A DNA stretch of 64,000 bases from Apostichopus japonicus (GCF_037975245.1 NC_092562.1:22275054-22339053), one strand, 5' to 3'; numbered from the stretch's first letter, positions 12,901 to 24,696 are shown. Translations and numbers: made by a program. The notes: a model not told the origin generated them from the letters alone.

Positions 12901-15316
12901 AGTAAAATATAATTTAATCATCTAGAACATGGTCATATGTTACACACCAGCGATATAGTTTCTTTTATATCTAATTGTACTCGCATCGACTATTTTATAC
13001 ATTTTAACTACAGTGTATGAGAGACGTCCAATTTCTAATAGACAAAGGGAGCGATTTCCAATGAACAAAGGTCAATTTGCAGAGAGAACGATCGCCGTAG
13101 GATTGCAGTCGAGTATTTGGTATAACCAAAAGATTTTGGTGAGAACTATGGACACGTCTAGATGGTTTATATAAGATAGAGCTCGTAGCAAGGACACAAA
13201 AATAAGAAGTGCCTGAAAAATAACTCTGCTCTATGGACAACCAGTGAAGTTGGTTATGGGGGGTTATGTTTATATCTTTGGGCATCCATAGTTATTAGTC
13301 CAGTAGCTGAATTCGCTGTAGCTTCATTAATAAGGTATGTGGTAACCCACAAAGCAAGGAATTACAATATATATCTGTCAGAGATTACGTTTTACAGGTC
13401 TACCCATAACAATGAACACACATCAAACAGTGATCAGCTATTGTGTACTTTGAGCTTCTATTGATCAATGAGAAGAAATTTAGTAAAATCAGAATTGGAA
13501 TGTAGGAAACATCATGAAAGATACCCAGTGACTCTGACTTGTTGAGAACTAAATGGTGGTTTGCAATTATTGTTATTAATATGAAAATACTATAAAGCCT
13601 AAATATTTATAACTTTACCGCGATTCCAATAAGCTTATATGTATTTTTTAATCAACCATGGCAACGTTTTTCAACAATAACTGACACCAAACAAGCTAGA
13701 GAGGTTTTTGACCTGAAATGTTGACAATGTATGCAACTGTAATAGGGGTTTCTTTTTCACCGCTTTTTTACTTCTGCAACGAAACGATCCAACCTATTTG
13801 ACATGTCTTTCGCAAATTGCATTTTCTTCCATAACTTTGACTCAGCTTTCGATGATCTCAAAAATTAATACTACTGTATTCAAGGTACACACCAATATTG
13901 ATAATAATATGCATTTCTCGACTGCAGGATGCCCCAAACCCACAAGTTATTGTACTTACTTCTGACAATCAATCTCTTCAGACCGTGACGTGAGTCTCGT
14001 CTTTGTAAACCACCGCTGAGGGTTTGGTAGAGTCCTTCATCCTTACTCTTACTGATGTTTAATTTGAAGTTGAGAATCAGGTTCATTCCAGTGAAATCAT
14101 AGTTGGGATTTGCAAGTATATTAATCAGATTATTTCTCTGCCATCTGTCTACATCTTGCATTCCAGCCATTCTAATTTGTACACCTCTGTCATCCATGTT
14201 TACAGTCTGCGTGACTAAACCATCCTCTGGGTAAGTATAAGCTGTATAAACAGAAGATCATTAGTACACAGTAGAACTGTGATGACAAAGGTGTTATAAC
14301 ATTTCTTAATGGTGGTTGATTTGGAGGGCACCGATCTTAAGAGACGGTCATTGGGGATGCTACCAGTTCTAAGGCAAATGCAGATGTACGATGTACTGTA
14401 CGTACGTAATGTGTAGGTGACAGGTAATGAGAGGAAAGAAGCAAAATATGATATAGTTTAATTTTAATTTAATTTGAATTTTAGATTATTGATAGTAGAA
14501 GAAAATGTCTCATTTGGACCTACATATACAGACATAAAACTTGGTACCAAAGGAGAAATATTTTGATCGCTGTGTCATATTCCTTGGATAAATGCTACAT
14601 ACCGTTTTATGCACCTCATAAGTGAATTTGAGGAGGAAGATTAACAAGTAATTATATAATGATTGACAAGAGAAACAAATTATAGCCACTGAGCAACAAT
14701 TTATGGAACATTTACTTTCTAAATAACTTGATGCAACATGATATGAGGTGGCAATCTTCGCCCACACCCTCCCTTTTATTGTGTCATTTCTGGTTTCTGT
14801 ACACTGAAGCCATACTAATTTGTAACCAAAAATATTCACAACCCCCCAAAATGCTACAAAGAATTGGTTGACTACATTATTCCCTGCTGCATAAACCAAT
14901 GTGTACCAAGAGTTATACTCACAATCTGAGTTCATGAGAATGTTGGACACAGTGCTGTCTGCTCTTCCAGATCTGGTAGCATCACACGAAAATGTTCCGT
15001 AGGCCAAAGCATCTGTAGTGCTACCACCAAAATTAAGGGTCACCTTGTACACAGCGCTGCCAGGTGGATACATAGCACCCTGTTGCGTGACAGGCATGGG
15101 TGGGGCTGGATTATTATTAACACCGTTCCTATTAGTTCTTGTCTCTAACACTCTTCTGGAAGAAACCACAGCGTCTCTATCCAGGGAACTCAGGTAGCAA
15201 TAATACTGAGGAGAAGGATTCCTCGATTCAGCTTGAAAAGGATGCGTGGTCACCATGGTGATGGGAATTCTTTCTGAAATTATACAAACACAAAAGAAAG
15301 CTAAAGTAATTTGGAG

Positions 15317-15384
<68 letters not shown>

Positions 15385-15397
15385 ATATATATATATC

Positions 15398-15473
<76 letters not shown>

Positions 15474-15711
15474 ATGTAAATATTTATATTTAACATTAGT
15501 TTTAGTTTGTTAATTTGTTATGCATTTATTCATTTTAATACTACTGTGTAGTAACTACACAATGTAACTATGCACCAACCCTTTGGTTCATTTACCACCA
15601 CAGTACTTAACTGCCTGGCCCTGCCAGCACCCAGCATTTAAATTCAAACTTACCCAATGCATTTGCAACAAAGATGGAAATCAATATCTGTAGTAACTTG
15701 ATGCAAATCAT
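979..15711 (-). CDS. Paralogous Tie-like receptor phosphatase, frameshifted in exon 10, open at left edge (possible pseudogene)
   Basis: Exons by homology, in coding order: 15711-15654, 15273-14923, 14241-13960, 12862-12728, 12106-11969, 11137-11012, 10245-10090, 9966-9832, 9470-9180, 8408-8110, 7637-7564, 6457-6205, 3842-3764, 3240-3173, 2828-2449, 1727-1640, 1052-979. Phases match the plus-strand gene throughout, and exon lengths are equal or differ by whole codons, except exon 10, which is 10 bases short. That shift gives a stop at 8262-8260, so the predicted product is about 606 residues: signal, Ig-like pair, EGF x5, Ig and half of the first FN3, presumably secreted. Exons 11-17 remain open and cleanly spliced, so decay is recent, or the deletion is an allele or assembly fault. 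D1 begins in exons 16-17. The catalytic exons are not in the 978 bases to the left. Confidence 0.8.
1200..1310. repeat. Purine-rich tract with G-quadruplex motif
   Basis: The plus strand is almost all A and G. Four GGG runs with one-base loops lie at 1268-1282, a canonical G-quadruplex pattern. It is in intron 16 of the minus gene, so the transcript would carry the C-rich strand. Confidence 0.8.
2449..2828 (-). CDS. Paralogue exon 15: tyrosine-rich juxtamembrane segment
   Basis: It has 127 codons with several tyrosine motifs: VYVNEQ (Grb2-type YxN), LSYEPV (fits the ITIM pattern), SSYDYEV, VIYEDM (PI3K-type YxxM), LNYSHAL. The end, [20 protein letters not shown] and ALEMEFM, is the wedge helix before D1, so a phosphatase domain is expected next. 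It is 38 codons longer than the plus-strand exon 15 and does not align with it except at the wedge helix. Motif functions are predictions from pattern only. Confidence 0.8.
3173..3842 (-). CDS. Paralogue exons 13-14: transmembrane helix and stop-transfer
   Basis: Exon 13 (3842-3764) is almost all hydrophobic ([20 protein letters not shown]), followed by RRK. Exon 14 (3240-3173) continues [20 protein letters not shown]. Exon 13 lacks the linker of its plus partner and shares only hydrophobicity with it. Exon 14 has the same length (68 bases) but few identical residues. A (TA)n tract lies about 60 bases upstream of the exon 13 acceptor. Confidence 0.78.
3900..3942. repeat. (TA)n microsatellite next to the transmembrane exon
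   Basis: About 20 TA units lie roughly 60 bases upstream of the minus-gene exon 13 acceptor, where branch point and polypyrimidine signals are expected. Confidence 0.95.
6205..7637 (-). CDS. Paralogue exons 11-12: second FN3 domain
   Basis: Exon 11 (7637-7564) is nearly identical to its partner. Exon 12 (6457-6205) has one extra codon (KTIEGD against KRIGD) and ends six codons earlier at a new donor, GTATGT, so the Thr/Pro linker is missing. Both lie after the premature stop but remain open in the original frame. Confidence 0.78.
8110..8408 (-). pseudogene. Paralogue exon 10: FN3 domain broken by a 10-base deletion
   Basis: Compared with the plus copy, ten bases (CCCTTACTAT) are missing at the junction near 8287/8288, inside the FN3 strand that reads AYIPYYRKI in the intact gene. 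The frame then reads [11 protein letters not shown] and stops at TAG (8262-8260). After the gap the exon again matches the plus copy to its GTAAGT donor, so the lesion is a single event. A short AT microhomology lies at both ends of the missing segment. Confidence 0.82.
9180..9470 (-). CDS. Paralogue exon 9: third Ig-like domain
   Basis: It has 291 bases, the same as the plus copy, and an open frame. The Cys pair (DVSCVLRG and KVFCLIVD) and the NVTD sequon are kept. Confidence 0.8.
9832..12862 (-). CDS. Paralogue exons 4-8: five EGF-like modules
   Basis: Five phase 1-1 cassettes at 12862-12728, 12106-11969, 11137-11012, 10245-10090 and 9966-9832 have exactly the lengths of the plus-strand cassettes. 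All module cysteines I checked are kept, including the Tie-like [18 protein letters not shown]. This part shows no sign of relaxed constraint. Confidence 0.88.
13000..13290 (-). mobile_element. Non-LTR retrotransposon C-terminal relic in intron 3 of the minus gene
   Basis: The frame contains [18 protein letters not shown] and [11 protein letters not shown], the usual closing motifs of CR1/L2-type (jockey superfamily) ORF2. The plus-strand gene keeps only a shorter piece of the same insertion near 26720-26790 ([10 protein letters not shown]) with a GCGCTGTATAAAT tail at about 26907. The insertion therefore predates the inverted duplication. Confidence 0.7.
13960..15273 (-). CDS. Paralogue exons 2-3: N-terminal Ig-like pair
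   Basis: Exon 2 (15273-14923) is two codons shorter than its partner because of a gap in the Asn-rich loop ([12 protein letters not shown]). Exon 3 (14241-13960) has the same length as the plus copy. Both Ig cysteines of exon 2 are kept. Substitutions are spread evenly and the frame is open. Confidence 0.8.
15320..15470. repeat. Long (TA)n tract in intron 1 of the minus gene
   Basis: About 150 bases of nearly pure TA with a short (GT)5 interruption at 15421-15430 lie 50 bases upstream of the exon 2 acceptor. It is absent from the other arm. Confidence 0.95.
15654..15711 (-). CDS. Paralogue exon 1: signal peptide
   Basis: It encodes [19 protein letters not shown] and ends in phase 1 at GTAAG. 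It differs from the plus copy by Cys to Ser, Ile to Val and one extra codon before the donor. The start codon and the overlapping five-codon upstream ORF are kept. Confidence 0.85.
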
Positions 15712-17312
15712 TTTTTTGAGGCATTCCTTGCACGATACAATTAAAAAATGAACAACTCAATGATTTCTACAAATTAGCCAGCACATAAGGAAGTTCCTGT
15801 GTCACAGTCATCGAACTTGACAGCTAACACCTCGAAATCAGTGGACCTCTTGCTTCAGTACCCTTGAATACAGTTGAACTGCCTAACATAACAGTTGCAG
15901 GTGTTGATTATCACGAGGCATTGAAATATCAAAGAAAGAAACATAAAAGCACCACGCTGAGGGGAAAACACTCTGAAGACTGAAATCGGTACCTTTTGTC
16001 ATTTCTTTTTTCTTTTTTTTTATGACAAACAGGTTACCATATGCGAAATATCAAAAAAGCAACCTACTTAAGGTTAACTATGTATAGACGTTAATGGACA
16101 AGAAAATACAAGCCACCCTCATTGGTTAAACATAAGTCTGCTCTCAAAGTTATAATATATGCTCTCCTTTCCACGTAGCAACAGTTATATACCTTCCCAA
16201 CACATTGAACAAGTATAATGTAAGAACAAAATTTGCCCGCTAGCTAAGACAAACACATACATATATAGGCAAATTGGTAAAAAAAAAACCTACTATGTAA
16301 ACTCGTGCTTAAGAATTATCAAAGATATTTGTACATAGACCAAACCCTGCTGTCTTAAAATTCAACCATGTTGGAACGTTTGCAGCAGTCCAGTCGTGAC
16401 GTTACAGAAATTACATGACCTTGGTGAAACTGTCCTTTTGATGTAGCTTTTTCTAAAATCCAATTGCAATGCTTTGAAAGAGTCTTCTTCATTTCCTTTA
16501 TTCTTCTCATTATCATTTAGTAAGCACCATATATTAAGATTTGACCTTACAATACAGGGTGATATAAAACAGTTAGGTTTCTTCTTCTGTTCTAAAAAAT
16601 CAGTACCACAGAACCTCAATATTTGTTCCCTATCCAAACCTTCAAATGACGAAATTTGTCAAAATGACGTGATGTAGACTGATCTACGATAGCTCGGTAC
16701 TGTCATGTATGGATTATACTTGTAATCTGACATACCGCCCTCTACTAATATTGTTCTTACAGCCTGGAGAGGGGGTGACTAACAACAGTCTGATCTTAAG
16801 AGTCTTGTTAACCTTTTGTGACATATTTTGGTAATTGTTTGTTTTCCATAGCAATTAAATCTTAACTCAACTTGAAGTAGGGTAGCGTGATTTCAAATGT
16901 ACTGTAGTTCTAACAACTGAAAAGTCATAATAATGTTACATTGCAGAGCTCGGTCGGACCCATTACTATCTGGTAACACTTTTCATTAAGCTTTATCACC
17001 TCAACTGTTTTTGTTCTTCAATGTATAAAAGTACATAATATACCCAGATTAAACTTTCAAGATCTTTCTTTTCGCTAATTTTACAGTTGCATTTATACAC
17101 AGGTTAATATTTGTAACCCATTTAAGGTCCGACAAATAAACTTAATTTTATGTAGGCTGTATCATAACAGGCATAGAACGGTACCAATATTTGCAAACAT
17201 ACCTCTACAATGTGTTAGTTCAACGTCTTAAATGTACCATAAGAGAACCCAAAATGCTACACATGCAATGTAATGGGTCATTATAACAGCCAATCAATGA
17301 AAGTAACGTTTT
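15712..17312 (-). promoter_or_regulatory. 5' flank of the minus-strand gene (left arm)
   Basis: It is homologous to 23065-24691 and so presumably holds a duplicated promoter and 5' UTR, because similarity continues well above the start codons. I see no clear TATA box or coding sequence. A T-rich stretch lies near 16000-16020. Confidence 0.4.
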
Positions 17313-18597
17313 GATCATTAACTGGCCGGGTTTTCGATCGTTTTAATGTGACCTTTTGACATTGACCTGTAAAAATCGAGCTACACAAAATGTATGGTCA
17401 ACAATTCAATTTTACCCTGATTGAAGTAGATGCACAAAAGAAAAGTATTTTCACCGCTTCATATCATACGGTAATTTTCCCCTCACTTTAAGCTATATAT
17501 TTACTTCCCAACGTAATACAATACATGGTCATATAGCATTCGTCAAGAGACACGTAGTAGATGCACAATTTGAGACGCTTCTTTCAAAAACCTATTCTCC
17601 AAATTTGTAGTTCCACAATTGTTTCTTTGCTGTTTTAATTAAGTTAATCACCAAGCTCATACAGTAAGATGATAGAAGTCATGGGGAGCTACCACTGTGG
17701 ACTAAACTACATAGACAAAATGTGCTAACCAAGATCCAAGACGTAAACAATACGTCACGGATATAGTAAAAAAAAACTGAAAATCTGAATATGCGTTCAC
17801 AAGTGCACAACAGTTCCGAGATATGCGCAAGTTTCGTGTTCGCCTAACACTGATAGCACAGTGACACTGCACTCAGCTTGTAGAAACAACTCAAGAAAAA
17901 CACAACTGCAAACGGTGGTAGTGTATGCTCTATACTGATCTATAACTCTCATTTTCTCATCTGTCACAGAGACATATGACATTCCTTAGTGTACAGATTA
18001 CATATAGAATACAATCTATACTTAGTATTACTTAGGATTACATAGGCTTAGTATTCTTAGGATTACTTACATAGTGACTTTCTATTTACCCAGTATCATA
18101 GGTATAGTAAATATTAACTATAGGCTACCCTGGATAAGGCTTTGGCTAATATGATTCACATCCATATACCCTACATCCCGTCCCTTGAAGGATGCACCTA
18201 CCATATTACCATCAGTTTCAAGTGATAAAGCACAAGTGTCTCATTCCTGATTTTGTACAGTTGCACCTGGCTAATATCATTCTCCGATAGGATAGATCAG
18301 GTATCTACAATCAATACATATGGAGATCGTTGTCCTTTAAATAAACTAGTGATTCAACAGTACTCTCTAGATACCATGATACCATATACATACGCGATAA
18401 TGCAAAATAACCTGTAGCATAATATTATTGTGATATGCGTATGATTATTGTTCTCTGAAACAACAATCAAGGTATAGTGGATACTTATATCAAATTACCA
18501 GTATACCCCCCCCCCCAAAAGAAAACACATATATACTAATAAATACAACATCCAGCCCAATCCCTGGTGGTCTGTGTATACAGTGATATCTGAGCCG

Positions 18598-18846
18598 TAT
18601 GTATGTATCTTATGTATCTTAGATCCTCATGCAAGCAGGAACTCGCGAAGAAACCTCATTGGCTGATCAAAGCCGCAAGCTGACCGAAGTCAGTCTTTTA
18701 CATTCATGTTTAACGTCCATGGTTATGAATTGTCAATTGTCAACAACTCTGTAATTGGACGACATACATTAATCTTGGAATGACTCGAACTGGGAACCTT
18801 ATGATTGAAAGGCACCGGCGTTAACCACTGAGCTAACAGTCCGCAG
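18598..18846 (-). mobile_element. tRNA-derived SINE, family 2, in the spacer
   Basis: Same family as the copies at 35208, 36023 and 62767. The A-box-like TTAGCTCAGTGGTTAACGCC and B-box-like GGTTCCCAGTTCGAGTCA are the best preserved here. Confidence 0.78.
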
Positions 18847-19459
18847 GTGATAATTCTTGGTAATAGTTGGTAATAAATAGTTCTTCACCCAACACTCAAT
18901 GTTCCCTCATACCCATCAAGAGTTTCCATCATGATATATTCTTGGAATATATTGAACAATGTTGGTGATAACAGATATCCTTGCCGGACCACAACTCGGG
19001 TGTGGAACCAATCGCTGATTTCATCTCCCATTAAGACAGCACTAATTGTACTTTTCCTAACCGAGGTAATTTAGTCGATTTTTGCGGAGATTTTGTTGCT
19101 CGATAGGAGGAAAATGCAAGGACTTTTTTGAAAAAGAAGTTATTCATGTTTTGTTTGATGTCTTTTGTACCAATTTGTGATTTTTCACCTAACTCCCAAT
19201 ATTAACTTTCTTGTAACAGACTGTTGAGAAAGGTATTGTTTTCGCTAGATTGACATTTCTCCATACCCAATACACAGCGCAGAACAGTAACATGTTTGCT
19301 GTCTTCTGCGTTTCCCCCGTGACGTCACGAAAACTATTATGTAATAGTACTTGTTAACAATTTCTACCCCTTTGGAGATGGGAAATGGACGCGGTGTAGG
19401 GTTTTTCTTAACATTCGAATTGTTCAATTTTGCATTAATGAAAGTCATATCTATATCCA

Positions 19460-19840
19460 TTGACCTTTTTGCGCCAGATGGAGACTCTTCCTGAAAACGA
19501 AGATGTCATTGTAATTTCCCTTCCCGCGAAAATATATGATCAATTGCTCAACCCCCAATCCACGCTATTAATCGCTATTAAACAAGTTGTTATAATTCCA
19601 GGGAGAGAGGTAGGTATACAATGTAAAATGGTGAAAAAGATTACAGATTCACAGGCTTGCGAACATTTTTGCGCGATGAACCGATTTTTTTTTTCTAGGG
19701 AGTTCAGGCCCATTGGCCGTCACATTTTGTGCGTACATGTATACAATTTGTGTCTAGCAAGGAATCTGCAGTTTCTGTTAGCGATGCATTGCGATCTAAG
19801 AGAAACCCGAGCTGGAAAAACGTGCTTGGAGCAGGTCTAA
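19460..19840 (+). other. Unidentified 126-codon open frame in the spacer
   Basis: I do not recognise a family. The first part (METLPENEDVIVISLPAKIY and following) has protein-like composition and follows an AG; a possible donor is at ATG/GTGAAA near 19629. The later part is richer in Cys, Phe and Arg and looks random. It could be a lone exon, a gene relic or chance. Confidence 0.2.
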
Positions 19841-21550
19841 TTAGACACGCGAGTAAAATACAGACATAGTTGCACGCCCAGCTTTCTGTACCTACTGTCA
19901 GAGAGATCTCAACGTATTATTTAAGTTTTAAAACAATCCATACTAAACTAATTGATGGGATAATTTAGTCTCTATTCTCACTACTTTCACAATGCCACAG
20001 AGCTATTGCGGTTCGAAGATGTCACTCGCTTTACATTTCAGGATACCATTTCATAGAAAGGAATCCCATACAGTTGTTTTGTACGGAGAGCTACTAGCTA
20101 AATTAAAGTTTTTCCTCATTCACGTTGTATAATAATTCCTACACTTTGCTACGTTAAAACTTCAGCAAAGTTCTGCCGTACTCGCAAGTACAGTGTCCCG
20201 CCAAATGGTTCTCACGAGTTCCATTTCCCTTACGAATTCTGTCAAATGCTCTAACAAGTTATTTGGGAAGAAACCGATTCGGCGCAATACGTTTATTCAT
20301 ACCTTTCCTGATACCGATTCTACGCATTACTATCCAAATACTCAATTACTTGGTAATTCCTTTACCGATTATACTTCTGTAATTTTTGTGGTTTGACTGG
20401 TCCCAGTAGTGAACTGAACTATGCGTTGAAATGAAAGACACGTAAACAACACTGATTTTAGTACTTTATTTTCTTTTAAATCAAATCTTTGAATAAGTTG
20501 CTGCAGAAGAAAAAACAGAGGTGGGAAAGTCGTACTAAAATTCAAATACATTTGTAGGCTAGTGTCCATAGGTTCATATTAGTGTGTGATAGTACAGTTA
20601 ACACTAATTATAGTAGCAGTTTCGCTAAAATTCCCGGTATTCCCGGTGATACCGGTATTCGTCAACGGGATGGCAGTATCTGTTTTGGCTTATACCAACA
20701 CACCCTAGGGCTAGTGGTCTTCCCAACAAACAAACAAACGAATTACATAAATGTAAAATTGTGCGTTCTTACTTTATGAGGCATATTCAGGTTACAGATT
20801 AGTTTTATAATTAGGTCTGACATGAAAATTTGGGCTTATCACTGCTTAAAAATTGTTGCGTGTAAGTGGGGGGGGGGGTAAAAAGGGAAGGGTTGTGTAC
20901 ACGCCACCCCCTGGATATGAGCCCGGTACCGTGCTCATTATCTCCCGACTGTCGGCTAAATAAACGTTCCATTAGGCATATTTAACCGACGATCAGGTAT
21001 AATAAGCACCCTTCAATCGACAATTGGGTAAATAAGCATCTCTATTGAACCGACGATCAGGTGACTAAGCCCCATATCATAAGGGCTTTATCTACGCCAT
21101 TCTAGGCCTATCAAGGAACGACAATAATAAGATGGAAGGAACCATCCATGAGACCTTCTTTGTTCTGTGGTTGAAGGGACGACAGAAAAACAAGTGGCAT
21201 TGAGGGTTAGATTACTACAAAATATTTTTTTTTTAATAAATGGCTCATTTGTTAAATACATTTCTTTAATTTCTAAACATATAGCTTTACAATATATAAG
21301 TTACCAAAATCATAAGCATGCACATTTACATTTTTTGTTCTTTGACGAAACTCTGGGCACTTTTCGGGGCAATACCTTTATGAAAAGAAGAAAGGACATT
21401 ACAGTGATTGAGTATTGTCCATGTAAGACTATAGTGGTCCAAACTTTGTTCAATTTCTAAACTAGTTTTGTTTTGAGATCAGAACGTGAGCCGAGGGAAG
21501 GAAGCCATGATGAAAACAGTCAATAAAGTTCAGCATGCAGGTCCTCCAAA

Positions 21551-22458
21551 CAGGGACGTAGCTGAGGCCTGACGATTGAGGGGGGGGGGGGTGCAGTGGC
21601 CGAAAATCCAACTGCATGGGTTTGAAGCCAGAAAATTCCGACTGCTGTGTATTGAACCCCCGCCCCCACCCCAGCCCCGCGCTGCTCGTTAACGATACGG
21701 TCAGTGGCAGTCAGAGACCCCATCTTTCGCGACTGTACTTTTGTTCCGAACGTTTCCGAACATTTGTACCCACTGGCACTCACTTCACAAACTTATTAGC
21801 CACCCCCCCACCACCCCAACCAAATATTTGTGTGAAAATTCGGGCAATATGCTGATAACGTTTCGGGCACCTACTGAAAGAAAGAAAGATAATTTGCAAT
21901 GTGTTTTTCAATGGTTAAACTTATACTATTATTACTATTAACATTGTCACGACTTGCCCAATAATTATAACCAATATGGAAGGGTAATAACATGGAAATG
22001 ATTGTATGTTTTTGGCAGGCGATGTAAAAACCGATGCACGCCTATATGATATGCAAATTGACATGTGTAACGCGAGAAAAATTTTGGTTATATTTTTCGG
22101 GCAAGTCGTTAGGGGGGCCAAATCAAATTGGGCTCCTACGCATATGACGGTAGTTCTATTAGGCATTTTTGGAGTATTCAAATTATACGAAGTTTTGCAT
22201 GGTGGAGTATAAGAATCGCGAGATACAATTTCTCAAAGTGGCAAGAAAACGTGGAAAATATGACTGATTAAAGGTCAATTTTGACCGAAATTGTTAGGTC
22301 ATTCACAATCACAGGAATATATATAGAATAAACCTAGATAACTAGAGTGCGACAGTCGGAAACCCCGACTGTCGCAATCCAATTTTCCAAGTATCGTCAG
22401 TTTTACCAAGTTTGAGACACCCCCCCCCCCTCCATACACCCCTCTAGCGACGTCCCTG
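21551..22458. mobile_element. hAT-like MITE (908 bp) in the spacer
   Basis: The left end CAGGGACGTAGCTGAGG and the reverse complement of the right end, CAGGGACGTCGCTAGAGG, form terminal inverted repeats. They are flanked by 8-base near-duplicates CCTCCAAA (21543-21550) and TCTCCAAA (22459-22466). An 8-base target duplication with CAGGG termini is typical of non-autonomous hAT elements. No transposase is seen inside, only G-rich and C-rich runs. Confidence 0.75.
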
Positions 22459-23064
22459 TCTCCAAACTTAGAGAGCATTAAACTTTATGAAAACTTTTAA
22501 TTTGGCATGAAAGAAACTCACCGTTTACATCGCATATCATCACCTTCAGAGGAAAATGTGTTATTTTGGGAAACAATTGTACGCTAATGCTAAAGATTGT
22601 GTTCTACTACAGTGTGCAAACAGCTATGCTTGTCAATAACTTTACTCGAAGTACTAACACACATAAAATGACGTCTGCTACCTTTCATATTGTTATCTTG
22701 TTTGAGTTGAATTTCACCCAATTTTCTCTATAATTCACTAACACTTAAGTCACGACTTTCATACATCTTATTTGAATCTCTCCATGTTTGTAAAACACAG
22801 GGTGGCTGGTCTCATTGTCTTCTCGGTGCATGCAAATACTCCTTGTGACTAGTTTGAACATGACTAGCTTGCTATTGATACCTGTTCGGCAATCACACGG
22901 AATTGGGACCAATCAGTATACAAACTGTGTGTTGTGTTTGTGAAGTTGGTATAAGGCATGGACTGCACAAGGAATATATTCGTAACATATTATGCAAACT
23001 GATTATACAGACATCAAAATGAAGGAAGCTGTACAAATTTTAGCGATAGAGAAGTTCATTGCAG

Positions 23065-24691
23065 TACTTTCATTGATTGGATCATGTTTGGCTCTTAAAG
23101 ACCCATTAAATAACTCTTATGGAGCATGTAAGACGCTGAACTAACACATTGTAGTGGTATGTTTGCCAATATTGGTACTGTTCTATGCCTATTATGATGC
23201 AGTCTACATAAAATGAAGTTTACTTGTCGGACCTTAAACGGGTAACAAATATGATCCTGTGATTTACTACAAAGTTGAAATTCTAATCTGGGTAATCTAT
23301 GTACCACATTGAAGAAGCTAAATAAAAAAATGAGTCTATATAGCTTAATGTAAAATGTTGCTGGATGGTAATGAGTACCACGTAGCTGTGAATTGTAACA
23401 TCATGATACATCTTTTCAGTTGTTAAAAAGAGACTGGAACACAAGCTAGCCTACTTCATGTTGAGTTTAGATTCCGTTACTATGGAAAACATATAATTTA
23501 CAAAAAATTGTAATGAAAGTTACCTGTTACAATAGAATAGATGCCGGTATGCCAGATTACAATTAAGCTTAATCCACATATATGTATGACAGTACCGAGC
23601 CATCATAGATCCCTCGCCTATGGCGTCATTTTGACTATTTTAAAAGTGATTGGGAAGGTTTGGATAGTGAACAAATATTGGGGTTTTGTAGTACAGACTT
23701 TTCAGAAAAAAAGAAAAAAATGTTGATTAAGTTTTTGATGGTGATTGTTTTTGATTTTTACTTGTGAGGCGTGTTGTTATAGGGAGTAGATAGAGTTTGT
23801 ACAAAATTTTTGAAGGCCCTTTTTATGCCCTTTCCACTGTTTTATATCACCCTGTATATTATAAGGTCAAATCTTAATAAATTGTGCCTACTCAATGATA
23901 CTGAGAAGAAAGAAGGAAATGATGAAGACTCTTTCAAAGCATTGAAAATAGATGTTAGAAAGAGCTACATCACAAGGACAGTTTAAACAAGGTCATGTAA
24001 TATCTGTAACCTCACGAGTGGACTGCTTCAATCGTTCCATGGTTTAATCTTTAGACATCAGGGTTTGGTCTATGTACAAATATCTTTGAAAATTCTTGAA
24101 CACGAGTTTAAATAGTAGGTTTTTTTACCAATTTGCCTATATAGTGTGTTTGTCGTAGCTTTCGGGCAAATTTTTCCATACATTATACTTGTTCCACGTG
24201 TGGGAAGGTATGTAACTCTTGCTATGTTGAACGGAGGGCATATTGTTACTTTCAGAGTAGACTAATATTTTGCTAACGAGGGTGACCTGTACTTTCTTGT
24301 CTATTAACGTATAGGCTATATATATATATAGTGAACGTGAAGTAGGTTGCTTTTTGATATTTCGCATATTGTAACAGGTATGTCAAGAGAAAGAAAAAAA
24401 TGACAAAAGGGACCGATTCCGTCTTCAGAGTGTTTTCCCCTCAGCGTCTTCATGCTTTTATGTTTCTTTCTTTGGTATTTCAATGCCTCGTTATAATCAA
24501 CACCTGCAACTGTTTTGTTAGGCAGTTCAACTGTATTCAAGGGTACTGAAGCGAGAGGTCAATTGACTTTCGAGGAGTTAGCTATCAAGTTATATGGCTG
24601 CGACACAGAAACTTCCTTGTGTGCTGGCTAATTTGTAGAAATCATTAAGTTCATTTTTGAATTGTATCGTGCAAGGAATGCCAAAGAAAAA
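23065..24691 (+). promoter_or_regulatory. 5' flank of the plus-strand gene (right arm)
   Basis: It is the counterpart of 15712-17312 with several gaps. The transcription start cannot be fixed from sequence. A five-codon upstream ORF at 24679-24696 overlaps the start codon and is conserved in the paralogue. Confidence 0.4.
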
Positions 24692-24696
24692 ATGAT
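24679..24696 (+). promoter_or_regulatory. Upstream ORF overlapping the start codon
   Basis: ATG CCA AAG AAA AAA TGA: the stop overlaps the main ATG as ATGA, and the uORF start has G at -3. The minus-strand gene has ATG CCT CAA AAA AAA TGA in the same place (15724-15707). This arrangement allows termination-reinitiation if the 5' UTR includes it, which is not shown. Confidence 0.5.

Larger units (their letters stand above)
5925..17312 (-). repeat. Left arm of a large inverted duplication
   Basis: Exons 1-12, their introns and about 1.6 kb of 5' flank match 23065-35640 in reverse complement. The limits are my visual estimates, good to some tens of bases. Introns match as well as exons across much of the arm, so this is a genomic duplication and not just conserved coding sequence. 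Arm-specific differences include the (TA)n tract at 15321, a longer LINE relic at 13000-13290 and absence of the hAT MITE. Confidence 0.85.
17313..23064. other. Unique spacer between the arms
   Basis: About 5.75 kb separate the two arms and show no match between the two sides. They hold a SINE (18598-18846), runs of C or G (near 18507, 20870, 21584 and 22422), a hAT-like MITE (21551-22458) and an unidentified open frame at 19460-19840. Any shared bidirectional control element should lie here or in the flanking arms. Confidence 0.6.

Noticed and set aside
14510-15256. A single 248-codon frame over minus-gene exon 2
   Set aside because: Only the exon 2 part is coding; from the GTGAGT donor at 14922 it reads into the intron. 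The plus-strand gene has a stop soon after the same donor.
15246-15479. Tyr/Ile repeat frame
   Set aside because: Translation of the (TA)n microsatellite.
21616-22212. Several overlapping frames in the spacer
   Set aside because: They lie inside the non-autonomous hAT element on both strands and show no transposase motifs.
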